Assembly (NCBI RefSeq): GCF_016135805.1 | Contig: NZ_JADWOX010000016.1 | Location: forward strand, 1 to 64,000 | Length of the DNA stretch: 64,000 nucleotides | Source of the DNA: Caulobacter hibisci | GTDB lineage: Bacteria > Pseudomonadota > Alphaproteobacteria > Caulobacterales > Caulobacteraceae | Direction of reading: 5' to 3' | Shown: positions 16,757-26,167 of the stretch, piece after piece | Layout of the letters: every line of letters begins with the position of its first letter | Numbering within the stretch: position 1 is the first letter of the stretch | The notes under the pieces: generated by a model | What the model saw: the letters and a program-made list of their open reading frames with translations, nothing else | What the model was told of the DNA's origin: nothing | Databases searched by the model: none | Made by a program: the position numbers and the translations under genes

Positions 16757-19090
16757 ATGACCGTCACCGTCGCCGCCCTCGGCTTTCCCCGCATCGGCCC
16801 GCAACGCCGCCTGAAGACCGCCCTCGAAACCCACTGGGCCGGCCGCCTCGACGCCGAAGGGCTGCGCACCGAAGCCGCCGCCCTGCGCGCCCTGGCCTGG
16901 CGCCGCCAGGCCGACCTGGGCGTCGACCACGTGCCCAGCAACGATTTCTCGCTCTACGACCACGTGCTCGACACCGCCGTCATGGTCGGCGCTATCCCTG
17001 AAACCTACGGCTGGACCGGCGGCTCCGTGGATCTGCCACTCTACTTCGCCATGGCGCGCGGCACACAAGGTCGCGAAACCTGCGACCACGGCTGTGCGCA
17101 CGACGTCGGAACCGGCCTGCCGGCCCTGGAGATGACCAAGTGGTTCGACACCAACTACCACTATCTCGCGCCTGAACTGGTCCCCGGCCAGGCCTTCCAG
17201 CTCGACGCCTCCCGGCCGATCGACGCCTTCCTCGAGGCCAAGGCGCAAGGGATCCACACCCGCCCGGTGATCCTCGGCCCCGTCACCTTCCTCAAGCTCG
17301 CCAAGTCGAAGGTGAAGGACTTCCAGCCGCTGTCGCTGCTGTCGGCCCTGCTGCCGGTCTATGCGCAGCTGCTCCAGCGCCTGGCCGCCGCCGGCGCCGA
17401 CTGGGTGCAGATCGACGAGCCCTGCCTGGCGCTGGACCTCACCGACTTCGAACGCGGCGAGATCCGCCGCGCCTACGGCGTCCTGGCCCACGCCGCCCCG
17501 CGGATCAGTATTCTTCTCGCCAGCTACTTCGGGACCTATGGCGACAATCTCGCCACCGCCGCCAACCTGCCGGTCGAGGGCCTGCACCTTGACCTCGTCC
17601 GCGCCCCGGGCGACCTCGACGCCGTCAAGGCCCTGGCCCGCGACAGTCTCGTCCTGTCGCTCGGCGTCATCGACGGCCGCAACGTCTGGCGCGCCGACCT
17701 CGAAGCCATCCTCGACCGCGTCGAGCCCGTCGTCGCCACGCGCGGCCCCGACCGGGTGATCCTGGCGCCGTCCTGCTCGCTGCTGCACACCCCGCTCGAC
17801 CTCGCCATCGAGACCAGCCTCGATCCTGAAGTCAGCCAGTGGCTGGCCTTCGCCGTCCAGAAGCTGGAAGAGCTGTCAATCCTGGCCAAGGCCCTGAACC
17901 ACGGCCGCGCCTCGGTGCGCGAGCAACTGGCCGCCTCCAGCGCCGCAGTCGCCGCCCGCCGCGCCTCGCCGCTGATCCACGACCCGGCCGTCCAGGCCCG
18001 CACCAAAGCCCTCACCCCGGCCGACGCCGAACGCGCCACGCCCTTCGCCGAGCGCATCGCCCTTCAGCAACAGCGCCTGGCCCTGCCGCCCCTGCCGACC
18101 ACCACGATCGGCTCGTTCCCGCAAACCGCCGCCGTCCGCCAGGCCCGCGCCGCCCACGCCAAGGGCCAGCTGCCCGACGCCGACTACGAGGCCTTCCTGC
18201 GCGCCGAAACCGCCCGCGCCGTCGCCTGGCAGCAGGAGATCGGCCTCGACGTGCTGGTCCACGGCGAGTTCGAGCGCAACGACATGGTACAGTATTTCGG
18301 CGAGCGCCTGACCGGCTTCGCCTTCACCAGGCACGCCTGGGTGCAGTCCTACGGCTCGCGCTGCGTGCGCCCGCCGATCCTCTACGGCGACGTCTCGCGC
18401 CCCGCGCCGATGACGGTCGAGTGGTGGGCCTACGCCCAATCCCTCACCGACAAGCCGATGAAAGGCATGCTGACCGGCCCCGTCACCATCCTGCAGTGGT
18501 CCTTCGTCCGCGACGATATCCCGCGTTCGGAAACCTGCCGCCAGATCGCCCTGGCCGTCCGTGACGAGGTCGTCGACCTCGAAGCCGCCGGCGCGGCGAT
18601 CATCCAGATCGACGAGGCCGCCCTGCGCGAAGGCCTGCCCCTGCGCCGCGGCGACTGGGACGGCTATCTGGCCTGGGCCGTCGAGGCCTTCCGCATCGCC
18701 GCCTCGGGCGTGGCGCCCCAAACCCAGGTCCACACCCACATGTGCTATTCGGAGTTCAACGACATCATCGCCGCCATCGGCGCCATGGACGCCGACGTCA
18801 TCTCCATCGAGACCGCCCGCTCGAAGATGGAGCTGCTCGACGCCTTCGAGGCCTACGCCTACCCGGCCCAGATCGGCCCCGGCGTCTACGACATCCACGC
18901 CCCCCGCAGCCCCGGCGCCGCCGAGATGCTCGACCTGCTGGAGCGGGCGGGCCAACGCCTGTCGCCCAGCCAGCTGTGGGTCAACCCCGACTGCGGCCTG
19001 AAGACCCGACGCTGGGAGGAAGTGGAGCCGGCCCTGGCCAACATGGTCGCCGCGGCGAAGGCGGCGCGGGCGGCGTTGACAGGCGCCTGA
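16757..19090 (+). CDS. metE: Cobalamin-independent methionine synthase MetE
   Basis: MetE transfers the methyl group of 5-methyltetrahydropteroyltri-glutamate to homocysteine, the last step of methionine synthesis. The product has 777 residues, near the family size. The N-terminal half begins GFPRIGPQRRLK and contains MTKWFDTNYHY. The C-terminal catalytic half has TTTIGSFPQT, VHGEFERNDMVQYF, QIDEAALREGLP, and zinc-site motifs HMCYSEF and NPDCGLKTR. The ATG follows the riboswitch leader, and gene plus switch form a self-contained unit. A long inverted repeat lies just downstream. Confidence 0.97.
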   Translation: MTVTVAALGFPRIGPQRRLKTALETHWAGRLDAEGLRTEAAALRALAWRRQADLGVDHVPSNDFSLYDHVLDTAVMVGAIPETYGWTGGSVDLPLYFAMARGTQGRETCDHGCAHDVGTGLPALEMTKWFDTNYHYLAPELVPGQAFQLDASRPIDAFLEAKAQGIHTRPVILGPVTFLKLAKSKVKDFQPLSLLSALLPVYAQLLQRLAAAGADWVQIDEPCLALDLTDFERGEIRRAYGVLAHAAPRISILLASYFGTYGDNLATAANLPVEGLHLDLVRAPGDLDAVKALARDSLVLSLGVIDGRNVWRADLEAILDRVEPVVATRGPDRVILAPSCSLLHTPLDLAIETSLDPEVSQWLAFAVQKLEELSILAKALNHGRASVREQLAASSAAVAARRASPLIHDPAVQARTKALTPADAERATPFAERIALQQQRLALPPLPTTTIGSFPQTAAVRQARAAHAKGQLPDADYEAFLRAETARAVAWQQEIGLDVLVHGEFERNDMVQYFGERLTGFAFTRHAWVQSYGSRCVRPPILYGDVSRPAPMTVEWWAYAQSLTDKPMKGMLTGPVTILQWSFVRDDIPRSETCRQIALAVRDEVVDLEAAGAAIIQIDEAALREGLPLRRGDWDGYLAWAVEAFRIAASGVAPQTQVHTHMCYSEFNDIIAAIGAMDADVISIETARSKMELLDAFEAYAYPAQIGPGVYDIHAPRSPGAAEMLDLLERAGQRLSPSQLWVNPDCGLKTRRWEEVEPALANMVAAAKAARAALTGA

Positions 19091-19131
19091 CGATCCCAAG
19101 AGGGCGCGCCGCAACGGCGCGTCCTCCCCTC

Positions 19132-19267
19132 CCGTCATTCCCGCCCTTGTGGCGGGAACCCCTCTGTCAGCCGCATGGGCAGGAGGGGCGGCGTGCTCAG
19201 CACGCCGCTTGCACCGTCATTGCAAACGGAAACAGGGGTTCCCGCCACAAGGGCGGGAATGACGGGA
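19132..19267. repeat. Long inverted repeat (family E) after metE
   Basis: The ends GTCATTCCCGCCCTTGTGGC and the matching GCCACAAGGGCGGGAATGAC are perfect inverse copies, extended by GGGAACCCCT/AGGGGTTCCC. About 85 bp lies between them. The unit could form a cruciform and may act as terminator for metE. It encodes nothing. Confidence 0.85.
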
Positions 19268-19318
19268 GATATTAGGAATGGCGGCTCGGGAAGATGCGCC
19301 TACGCGTTCAGCCCAGCC

Positions 19319-19519
19319 TCACGCCGAAATGTCGACCACGGTCCCTGTCAGCTCGCCGGTGGCCTGGGCCAGGGCCGTGCCGGCGGCCTGGGTCGCCTTG
19401 GCGTTGGTCTGGGCCACGGCCAGTTGCGTCAGGTCGACGATCGCCGCAGCGGCCTCGCCGCCGCCGGCCGGGCGCGGCGGGGCGTAGCGGACGACGGTGT
19501 TTGTTGCGGAAACCTGCAC
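19319..19519 (-). CDS. Small protein of unknown function
   Basis: The 66-residue product starts at GTG, 9 nt after GGAG. An upstream GTG at 19540 lacks a ribosome binding site. The sequence begins QVSATNTVVRYAPPRP and continues as an Ala/Thr-rich helix (IVDLTQLAVAQTNAKATQAAGTALAQATG) ending TGTVVDISA. There is no signal peptide or membrane segment. It resembles short helical secretion-associated or motility-associated proteins, but I cannot name a family. A perfect 10-bp inverted repeat lies 40-75 bp upstream. Confidence 0.6.
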   Translation of the reverse strand: MQVSATNTVVRYAPPRPAGGGEAAAAIVDLTQLAVAQTNAKATQAAGTALAQATGELTGTVVDISA

Positions 19520-19558
19520 GGCGTCACACTCCAGAGACACCGCGCAATCTGGTCCGCA

Positions 19559-19594
19559 GGTCTTAACCAGGCCTGACCAGACAAGGTTAAGACC
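19559..19594. promoter_or_regulatory. Inverted TTAACC sites upstream of the small gene
   Basis: GGTCTTAACC (19559-19568) and GGTTAAGACC (19585-19594) are perfect inverse copies 16 bp apart. Each arm contains TTAACC, which resembles the half-site bound by the cell-cycle regulator CtrA in alphaproteobacteria. The pair lies between the DnaJ gene stop and the small gene start, both on the minus strand. It may be an operator or a terminator stem. Confidence 0.4.
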
Positions 19595-19617
19595 CGGCGC
19601 GCAATGACGCGCAGGCC

Positions 19618-20532
19618 CTACCGCCGCTTGGGCGTGTAGGGCTTCTGGTCCCGCCAGGCCTGGGCGAACTTTTCCAGGTCCTCGTCGATGGTCTCGGGCA
19701 GGGTCACGACCAGCCGGGCGTAGAGGTCGCCGCGCACGCCCTTGGCGTCCGACAGGCCCCGGCCCTTCAGCCGCAGCTTGGCGCCGCTGTTGGCGCCCTT
19801 GGGCACCGTCACGTTCACCGGGCCGTCCGGGGTCGGGGCCTCGACCTTGCCGCCCAGCACCGCGTCGGGCACCGAGACCGGCAGGTCCATGACCAGATGC
19901 TCGCCTTCGCGCCTGTAGATGGGATGCGGCTTGACCGCCAGCTCGATCAAGGCGTCGCCCGGACCGCCGCGCCCTTGGCTTCCCTGACCCTTCAAGCGAA
20001 GCGTCTGGCCTTCCTGGGCGCCGGCCGGGATGGTCACGTCGATGGTGCGGCCGTCCGAGAAGGCCACGCGCTTCTTGCCGCCTTTGATCGCCTCTTCCAG
20101 GTCGATGTCGAGCCGGGCGCGCACGTCGGCGCCCTTGGCCGAGAAGCCGCCGCCGAACCCGCCGCCGCCCGCGCCGCGATTGCGGCCGAGGATGTCGCCG
20201 AACAGGTCGTTGAGATCGACCTCCGGACCCTCGCCGCCGCCGCGCCCGAAGCCGCCGCCCCGGTTGAAGCCGCCACCGCCGCCGAATGGGCCGCCGCGCA
20301 TGGTCTCGCGGCCGTCGGCGTCGATCTCGCCGGCGTCGAACTTCTTCTTCTTCTCGACGTCGCCGAGGATGTCGAAGGCGGCGCTGATCTGCTTGAAGCG
20401 GTCCTCGGCCTTCTTGTCCCCGGGATTGGTGTCGGGGTGGAACTGCTTGGCCAGCTTGCGGAAGGCCTTGCGGATCTCGTCCGCGCTCGCGCCGCGGGAA
20501 ACGCCAAGCTCCAGATAGGGGTCGCGCGCCAA
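19618..20532 (-). CDS. DnaJ-family co-chaperone, CbpA-like
   Basis: The N-terminal J domain (about residues 1-70) has the HPD motif in AKQFHPDTNPGD, needed to stimulate DnaK ATPase. A Gly/Phe-rich linker follows (RGGGFGRGGGEG), then the C-terminal substrate-binding domains. There is no cysteine-rich zinc domain, so this is the CbpA type. The start is taken as TTG at 20532, 6 nt after GAGGG, giving ARDPYLELGVS as in typical members and 304 residues. A more upstream start would add a non-conserved tail. Confidence 0.92.
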   Translation of the reverse strand: MARDPYLELGVSRGASADEIRKAFRKLAKQFHPDTNPGDKKAEDRFKQISAAFDILGDVEKKKKFDAGEIDADGRETMRGGPFGGGGGFNRGGGFGRGGGEGPEVDLNDLFGDILGRNRGAGGGGFGGGFSAKGADVRARLDIDLEEAIKGGKKRVAFSDGRTIDVTIPAGAQEGQTLRLKGQGSQGRGGPGDALIELAVKPHPIYRREGEHLVMDLPVSVPDAVLGGKVEAPTPDGPVNVTVPKGANSGAKLRLKGRGLSDAKGVRGDLYARLVVTLPETIDEDLEKFAQAWRDQKPYTPKRR

Positions 20533-20620
20533 GGAAGGCCCTCGAAGGACTAGGGGATAAAGCCGAAGCCCCTCACTTAGGCCGTTCCGCGCCGGGCGCA
20601 AGCCAAATGTTGCATTAATA

Positions 20621-23600
20621 TCACAGACCCGTTGCCGCAGGCGCGCCCCAGCCGCCGTTCGCGGCGCCCTGCGCCACCCGCGCCGACAACACAGCGGCCG
20701 GCCCGGACGGCAGGTCCGCCGCCCGCATCGCCGCCGTCCAAACGAACGCCGCCGTCGTCGTCTCCACCGTCCGGATCACCGTGACTCCATCAAGGATCTC
20801 CACCCGCCACAGCGCCTCGCCGACGGGAACCTCGCCCTCCCAGCCGTCGCCGCCGACCCGCGCCCGGGGAATCCACGACAGCCGCACGTCGCCGCCCGCC
20901 GTCTTGGCCCGCAGATGCGCCGGCGACCACGGCCGCAGGGCAAGCCCCCGCCACGTCGCCTCGACCTGCCGCATCGCCGCCCCCGAGGCCGGACCGCCGG
21001 CCGGCGCCGCCCGCCAGACCAGCGGCAGGCCGCGCTCCGACAACGCCAGCTCGGCCCGAACCAGCGCCGCATCGACCAGCACCACCTCCGCGCCGGCCGC
21101 GACCACCGCCGCCACGTCCGACCCGCCCTGCCCGCGCAGCAGGCCGCTCAGGGCGAAGCTGTCGACGCCCACCGCCTGCGCGTTCAGGAACTGCAAAAGC
21201 TCCCAGCCCTCGCCGTTTCGCACCGCAATCAGGTTCTCGCCGGCCAGCACGGCGGCCCGGCTGCGGCTCTGCGGAACCCCGCCCTCCAGTCGCACCACCA
21301 GCCGCGTCGCCCGATCGATCCGATGCAACGGCCCGGCCGGGAGGTCGCTCAGGGTCACCCCGACCACCGCCGGCGTCGCCGCATTGGCCCGCACCCGCAG
21401 GGCGTCCACCGCTGCGCCGACATGAACGTCGAAGGCCCGCCACGGCTGGGCCGAAACCGCCACCAGCGGCCGCGCGTCGTCCTCCGCTCCCGGCAGCGGC
21501 GGCAGGTCCAGCACCACCAGCGCTGGCGGCCCGGTCACCGACGCGGCCGGGGCCGGCGTCCAGTCGATATCGCCCGCCGCGCCCGCCTCGGGCAGGACCG
21601 GCAGCAGCCGCAGCCTCGGCCGCTCGTCCAGATCGACCCGCGCCACCCGCCAGGCCTCGCCGTCCAGGCTGAGACGATCCCCAGTCTGCCAGCGCAGGGC
21701 CGCCAGAGGCGCCAGGTGCACGATCCGCTCGCGGCGCACGGCCTCTTCGGCCGCAAGCCGCCGCTCGGCGACGATCCGGGCCTCGGCCGCCGTCAGCACC
21801 AGCGGCGCGTCGACGTCCAGGATCTCGCCCTCGGCGCTACCCCGCACGATCAGCGCCCCGGCCTGGTAATCTCGCGCCAGATCGACGAACCGAAGCCGCA
21901 CCGCGCCGGCCGCAGCTTCCAGCCGCCGCGCGGCGCTGTCCGGCGCGTCGCGGTCCTCCGGCCAGGCCAGGTCGTCGCCCGCCAACATCCCCGCCGCCGG
22001 TCCCGAACGCGACACCAGCCGCACGCCGCCACCACGCTCCACCGCATCCAGCCCGAAGGCCTCGGTCAGCGGCGCCAGGGCGTCGCGCACGCGCATCGGC
22101 CGGTCGATCACATAGCCGGCGACCAGGCCCGAGGCCTCGCCCGGATCGATCTCGACCCCGCCCCTGGCGGCCACAGCCACGACCAGTTCGCCTACGGTCA
22201 TCGCCCCGGCCCGGCCGTTCAGCCAGTGGCCCAGGCTCCAGTTCGGGGCGTCCGCCCACACGTCCGCCCGCGCCGGAAAGTCCGGAAACGGCCGCGCATC
22301 CCAGCACCAAACGCTGGCCTGCGCGATCATCGGCCCGCCATAGACCGGCGAGACCGGATTGGCGGCCGGATCGGCGATCCAGCCCAGCACCGCCTCCAGC
22401 GCCCGCCGCTGGCCCAGCTCGTCCCGCGTCCCGTCCGAAAACGGCGGCAGGGCGCTCTCGGCGCTCTTCTCATCGACGAACAGGTTCGGCGCATTGGCCC
22501 CCTTGTCCACCGCCCCGCAGCCGAACTCGATCAGCCGGATCGGCTTGGACTTCGGAACCCACGCCGTCGGCGTCGCCGCCCGCACCCCGCCCGGCCGGTC
22601 GTGATGCGCCCGGCTCCACCAGTTCAGCAGGTCCTTGGGCCGGAACACCCACGGCTCGCCATGGGCCCCGTCGGTGATCGGCGTGCGCGCCTGCGCCGTC
22701 CGCGCCGCCTCCGAGGCGTAGAACCAGTCATAGCCCTCGCCGCCCGTCAGCCCGTGGCGCAGATAGGCCAGGTCATGCGGCCCGCCCCAGCCGGCCAGGG
22801 CGTCGAGATGCCCCTCGCCGTCCCGCCAGTCGGCCAGCGGCGGATAGAAGTCGATCCCCACGAAGTCGATGTTCGCATCAGCCCACAGCGGGTCGAGATG
22901 GAAGTGCACGTCGCCCGAACCGTCGGCCGGCTGGCTGCCGAAATACTCGCTCCAGTCGGCGGCATAGCCGACCCGGGTCGCCGGACCGACCAGCGCCCGC
23001 ACCTGCCCCGCCAGCGTCTTCAGCGCCGCCACCGCCGGAAAGCCCGCCGCGTCGCGCACCTTCGTCAGCCCGACCAGCTCCGAGCCGATCAGGAACCCGT
23101 CGACCCCGCCGGCCTGCGCCGCCAGCCCCGCATAGTGCAGCACGAACCGCGAAAAGCCCCAGGCTCCGCCGAAGAAGGCGCTCACCTGCGAAGCGGCCGC
23201 CGACGTCTTGTGGGGCGAGCCCGCCCGCCCCGGGGCCGGATGACAGGTGACCCGCCCCCGCCACGGATAGGCCGCCTGCCGCGCCCCGCCATGTGGATCG
23301 GGCAGGCCATTGCCCGCCGGCACGTCCATCAGCACGAACGGATAGAGCGTGACCGAAAACCCCCGCCGCTTCAGCTCGACGATCGCCTGCACCACCGCCG
23401 CGTCAGCCGGCGTGCCGCCATAGGCGACGCCGCCGCCACTCTGCGAGATCAGCCGCGCCCCGCCTCGATCGACGCCCGCGACCGACCAGGCCATCGGTTC
23501 GGTCGGCTTGTCGGCCCGCTCGATACCCGGCCGGATTTCGCACGATGCGCAGCGCAGGTCGGTCCCGAACCACGAGACCACCAGGTTCACGTGCTTCACC

Positions 23601-24364
23601 TTCGGCAGCTGCGCCTGCAGCTGGTCCAGCGACACCAGAAGATCGGCCCGCCCCTCGGCGTTGTTGAGGTTCTCGGCGCTGGTCCGCGTCAGGCCCGAGC
23701 GGGCCAGCACCACGTCGGTCGCCAGCACGAACTCCCCCGCCCCGGGGATCAGGCAGACGCTTTCCAGCCGGTCCTCCAGCGCTCCCCCGTCCCCGCCCGG
23801 CCGGCGGAACACCTCGAACGACAGCTGCGGCGGCCGCCCGCCAAAGCCGTCCAGCATCAGGTCCTCGAACACCACATAGGCCACGCCCCGGAAGGCCGGC
23901 GCGGCGTCCTCGCCCTCCACCGCCGCGATCAACGGATCGGGCGCCTGGTCCTCGGTTCCGCGATGCACCCGCATCGTCACCCCGTCCATGGCCAGCGCCT
24001 TGCCGTCGGCCCAGACCCGGCCGATCCCGTCGATCGTCCCCTCGCCCACGGCCAGGGCGAACGACAGGCTGTAGCCGTAGCTCCGCGTGCGCCCGGCCTT
24101 GCTTCCGCTGGTCGTGCGGTGTTCGCGAAAGCGCGCCGCCCAGATCACCTGACCGGACACCCGCGCCCGGCCGAACACGCACGGCATGGCCGCCCCCTCG
24201 GCCGCCGCCGTCAGCTTCAGCTCGGCGATGCGCGGCCCTGCCTGCCGAGCGGGGCCCAGCGAGGCGATCAGGCTCTGGTCGATCGCCGCCCCGATCGTCG
24301 CGCCGATGGCGCTACCCGTGGGGCCGAACTGCGAACCGGCCGCCTGCAGGATCATCTGGGCCAT
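20621..24364 (-). CDS. GTA tail-tip megaprotein (gp15 type)
   Basis: This giant GTA baseplate/tail-tip protein of about 1247 residues is the last gene of the cluster. It begins MAQMILQAAGSQFGPTGSAIG, the usual start of gp15. A central TIM-barrel glycosidase-like region follows (motifs FLIGSELVGLTKVRDAAG, WSEYFG, FVGIDFYPPLADW, about residues 400-720), then the phage-tail_3-like region and a C-terminal fibronectin-like domain. In the GTA particle it contacts the recipient surface. The ATG shares one base with the stop codon of the peptidase gene (TGATG). The frame stays open upstream, but that part overlaps the peptidase gene and is not used. Confidence 0.95.
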   Translation of the reverse strand: MAQMILQAAGSQFGPTGSAIGATIGAAIDQSLIASLGPARQAGPRIAELKLTAAAEGAAMPCVFGRARVSGQVIWAARFREHRTTSGSKAGRTRSYGYSLSFALAVGEGTIDGIGRVWADGKALAMDGVTMRVHRGTEDQAPDPLIAAVEGEDAAPAFRGVAYVVFEDLMLDGFGGRPPQLSFEVFRRPGGDGGALEDRLESVCLIPGAGEFVLATDVVLARSGLTRTSAENLNNAEGRADLLVSLDQLQAQLPKVKHVNLVVSWFGTDLRCASCEIRPGIERADKPTEPMAWSVAGVDRGGARLISQSGGGVAYGGTPADAAVVQAIVELKRRGFSVTLYPFVLMDVPAGNGLPDPHGGARQAAYPWRGRVTCHPAPGRAGSPHKTSAAASQVSAFFGGAWGFSRFVLHYAGLAAQAGGVDGFLIGSELVGLTKVRDAAGFPAVAALKTLAGQVRALVGPATRVGYAADWSEYFGSQPADGSGDVHFHLDPLWADANIDFVGIDFYPPLADWRDGEGHLDALAGWGGPHDLAYLRHGLTGGEGYDWFYASEAARTAQARTPITDGAHGEPWVFRPKDLLNWWSRAHHDRPGGVRAATPTAWVPKSKPIRLIEFGCGAVDKGANAPNLFVDEKSAESALPPFSDGTRDELGQRRALEAVLGWIADPAANPVSPVYGGPMIAQASVWCWDARPFPDFPARADVWADAPNWSLGHWLNGRAGAMTVGELVVAVAARGGVEIDPGEASGLVAGYVIDRPMRVRDALAPLTEAFGLDAVERGGGVRLVSRSGPAAGMLAGDDLAWPEDRDAPDSAARRLEAAAGAVRLRFVDLARDYQAGALIVRGSAEGEILDVDAPLVLTAAEARIVAERRLAAEEAVRRERIVHLAPLAALRWQTGDRLSLDGEAWRVARVDLDERPRLRLLPVLPEAGAAGDIDWTPAPAASVTGPPALVVLDLPPLPGAEDDARPLVAVSAQPWRAFDVHVGAAVDALRVRANAATPAVVGVTLSDLPAGPLHRIDRATRLVVRLEGGVPQSRSRAAVLAGENLIAVRNGEGWELLQFLNAQAVGVDSFALSGLLRGQGGSDVAAVVAAGAEVVLVDAALVRAELALSERGLPLVWRAAPAGGPASGAAMRQVEATWRGLALRPWSPAHLRAKTAGGDVRLSWIPRARVGGDGWEGEVPVGEALWRVEILDGVTVIRTVETTTAAFVWTAAMRAADLPSGPAAVLSARVAQGAANGGWGAPAATGL

Positions 24365-24807
24365 CAGACTTGCTCCGGAAAGGAAAAGGCGGCGACCAGC
24401 CGCGTGCGCCACCAGGGCCCCAGCCAGCTTTCGACGCAGGCCCTGCCCCAATAGGCGTGGATCATCCGCGCGCCTTCTCCGGAGAGAATGGCGCAGTGCT
24501 TGGCCGGAACCCCGCGCGCCATGCGGAAGGCCAGCACGTCGCCCGGCCGCGCCGCCCACGGATCGACCGCCGACAGCACGCCCGCCAGGCCGTCGAGCAG
24601 CGGCTCGCCACCACCCAGCTCCGCCCAGTCCGGGCGATAGGGCGGCGGCGCGATCTCGGCCCCGCCCAGCCCCCGCCACACCCCGCGCACCAGGCCCAGG
24701 CAGTCGCAGCCCACGCCCTTCAGGCTGGCCTGATGCTGATAGGGCGTGCCCAGCCAGCCCCGCGCCTCGGCCAGCACCCGATCGCTCATGGCGCCCCGGG
24801 CGCTCAT
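24364..24807 (-). CDS. GTA NlpC/P60 peptidase (gp14 type)
   Basis: The 147-residue NlpC/P60-fold cysteine peptidase is carried on the GTA tail, where its relatives cut the peptidoglycan of the recipient. The catalytic cysteine lies in CDCLGLVRG (Cys36, after Cys34), and the likely His104 is in PAKHCAIL. The start at 24807 overlaps the stop of the preceding gene as ATGA. A second Met (residue 7) is also possible. It is part of the tightly coupled run gp12-gp13-gp14-gp15. Confidence 0.93.
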   Translation of the reverse strand: MSARGAMSDRVLAEARGWLGTPYQHQASLKGVGCDCLGLVRGVWRGLGGAEIAPPPYRPDWAELGGGEPLLDGLAGVLSAVDPWAARPGDVLAFRMARGVPAKHCAILSGEGARMIHAYWGRACVESWLGPWWRTRLVAAFSFPEQV

Positions 24808-25454
24808 CGCCGGCCGCCGTCGTTGAGCTCGCCCTCGACCGGATACAGCGTCAGGAAGTCCTCGCCCGGCAGGGTCGGAAAACCCCGGAAATTGACGCCG
24901 TTGGCGAACACCTCGCGACAGGTCGTCCAGCGCCGGTCGCAGGTCACGCCCGGAAGCGCCGCCAGGTCCACGCCGCAGCGGGCGTCGCCCAGCACCGCGT
25001 CGCAGGTCCGGGCATAGGTGCGCCCGACCACCCGCTCCAGCGCCGCCGCTGGCCCCTCCAGCTCGGCCGTGAAGGCCCCGCCCGTCCAGGCGATCCGCGC
25101 CACCCGCGCCCGCCACAGCTCGACGAACAGCTCCGGCGCCTCCCAGTCCACCCGCCGGCAGACCACCGCCGCCCCGTCATAGAGCCCGGCCTCGATGTCG
25201 GCCGCCGTAATCGCCGCGTCGTCGAAGGTCCCCAGGGCCGCCGCCAGGCCCGGCGCGAAACCCGCCTCGCCGTCGACCGCCCCGGCGCTCCAGCCGCTGG
25301 CCGCCTTGCAGGTCACGCCCTCGACCACCACGTCGCGGTCGTGGTCGGTAAAGCCCAGCGCCGCGCCGTCTGCCCGGGTCAGCACCCAGGCGTGGCACAA
25401 ACTGGCCGCCCCGCTCTCGATGCGCTCGGCCAGCGCCGCCGGAACCGCGCGCAT
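24804..25454 (-). CDS. GTA baseplate hub protein (gp13 type, DUF2163)
   Basis: The 216-residue protein matches the DUF2163 hub family. The N-terminus has LCHAWVLTRADGAALGFTDHD, and a cysteine-rich C-terminal part (RTCDAVLGDARCGVDL, VTCDRRW, GEDFLTLYP) in related proteins binds an iron-sulphur cluster. The ATG at 25454 overlaps the gp12 stop by one base (TGATG), and the end overlaps gp14 by four. The reading frame is open further upstream in antisense-like sequence that is not used. Confidence 0.92.
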   Translation of the reverse strand: MRAVPAALAERIESGAASLCHAWVLTRADGAALGFTDHDRDVVVEGVTCKAASGWSAGAVDGEAGFAPGLAAALGTFDDAAITAADIEAGLYDGAAVVCRRVDWEAPELFVELWRARVARIAWTGGAFTAELEGPAAALERVVGRTYARTCDAVLGDARCGVDLAALPGVTCDRRWTTCREVFANGVNFRGFPTLPGEDFLTLYPVEGELNDGGRR

Positions 25455-26089
25455 CAGACCCGCACCTCGACCAGCGACACCGCCCCCACCCGCGCCGCGC
25501 CGAACCCCTCCAGGGTCACGTCGATGCGGTCGAGATCGAAGCGCACCGGCGTGTCGAACAGGAAGCCGGCGGTCACCGCCGCCCCCGCCGCCGGGGCGCT
25601 GGCCAGGGTCACCAGCCCCGTATTGACGTCGACGGCGAAGGCCGCGGCCGTCAGCTCCACGCCGGCCACCGCCACCCGCACGCTGCCGGCCTGCGGCTTG
25701 GCGATCGGCCGCAGCACCGTCTCGGCGCCGCTGGCATAGGCCTTCACGAGCGCGAAGACCGTGCGCGTCCCGTCGCCCGTTCCCAGCGCCTGGTCGGCCG
25801 GGGCCGGCGTCGCCGAGGGCAGGCACGACTTGTAGTCGGTCGGATCCCGGAACCGAAAGCCGTGCAGCCGCCCGCCCCGCGCCTCGAAGAAGGCGACCAG
25901 CCTGGCCGCCTCGTCCAGGCTGCGCGTGGCCGTGCCGATCAGGTAGCGCCGCCGGCCCTGCGCCCAGGGGCTGGACCGCCGCTCGAAGCCCGAGGCCAGG
26001 CCGACCACCTCGGTCCGTCGCTCGACCCCGCTGGTCCCGCCGAAGGCCAGCCGGGTGGGCAGGCGTGTTTCATGGAAGGCGGCGCTCAT
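25454..26089 (-). CDS. GTA distal tail protein (gp12 type, DUF2460)
   Basis: The 211-residue protein has the DUF2460 pattern (FHETRLPTRLAFG, GGRLHGFRFRDPTDYKSC) of the distal tail protein joining tail tube and hub. It begins the last coupled block of the GTA cluster. Upstream, in place of the tape-measure gene, lie four plus-strand DUF805 genes. Its ATG is 78 bp from the first of these, back to back, so its transcription from the GTA promoter must cross 2 kb of opposing genes. Confidence 0.92.
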   Translation of the reverse strand: MSAAFHETRLPTRLAFGGTSGVERRTEVVGLASGFERRSSPWAQGRRRYLIGTATRSLDEAARLVAFFEARGGRLHGFRFRDPTDYKSCLPSATPAPADQALGTGDGTRTVFALVKAYASGAETVLRPIAKPQAGSVRVAVAGVELTAAAFAVDVNTGLVTLASAPAAGAAVTAGFLFDTPVRFDLDRIDVTLEGFGAARVGAVSLVEVRV

Positions 26090-26100
26090 GGGGAGCCTCC

Positions 26101-26129
26101 TTGACAGTCGGTCAAAATGTGAGTGATTA
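26101..26129 (+). promoter_or_regulatory. Candidate promoter of the DUF805 array
   Basis: TTGACA (26101-26106), a 17-bp spacer and TGATTA (26124-26129) form a fair sigma-70 promoter. It would start transcription about 30 nt before the TTG chosen for the first DUF805 gene. It lies in the short gap next to the GTA distal tail gene. Confidence 0.5.
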
Positions 26130-26167
26130 CTTACTTGCGCTATGCGAGAAACCGGAGGTCCGAGCCC

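Noticed and set aside
20915-24454. A plus-strand open frame of about 1179 codons over gp15
   Set aside because: It is antisense to the GTA tail-tip gene, rich in Arg/Pro/His and without domains.
24364-24679. A longer start for the GTA tail-tip protein
   Set aside because: The extension overlaps the NlpC/P60 gene. The coupled ATG at 24364 gives the usual N-terminus.
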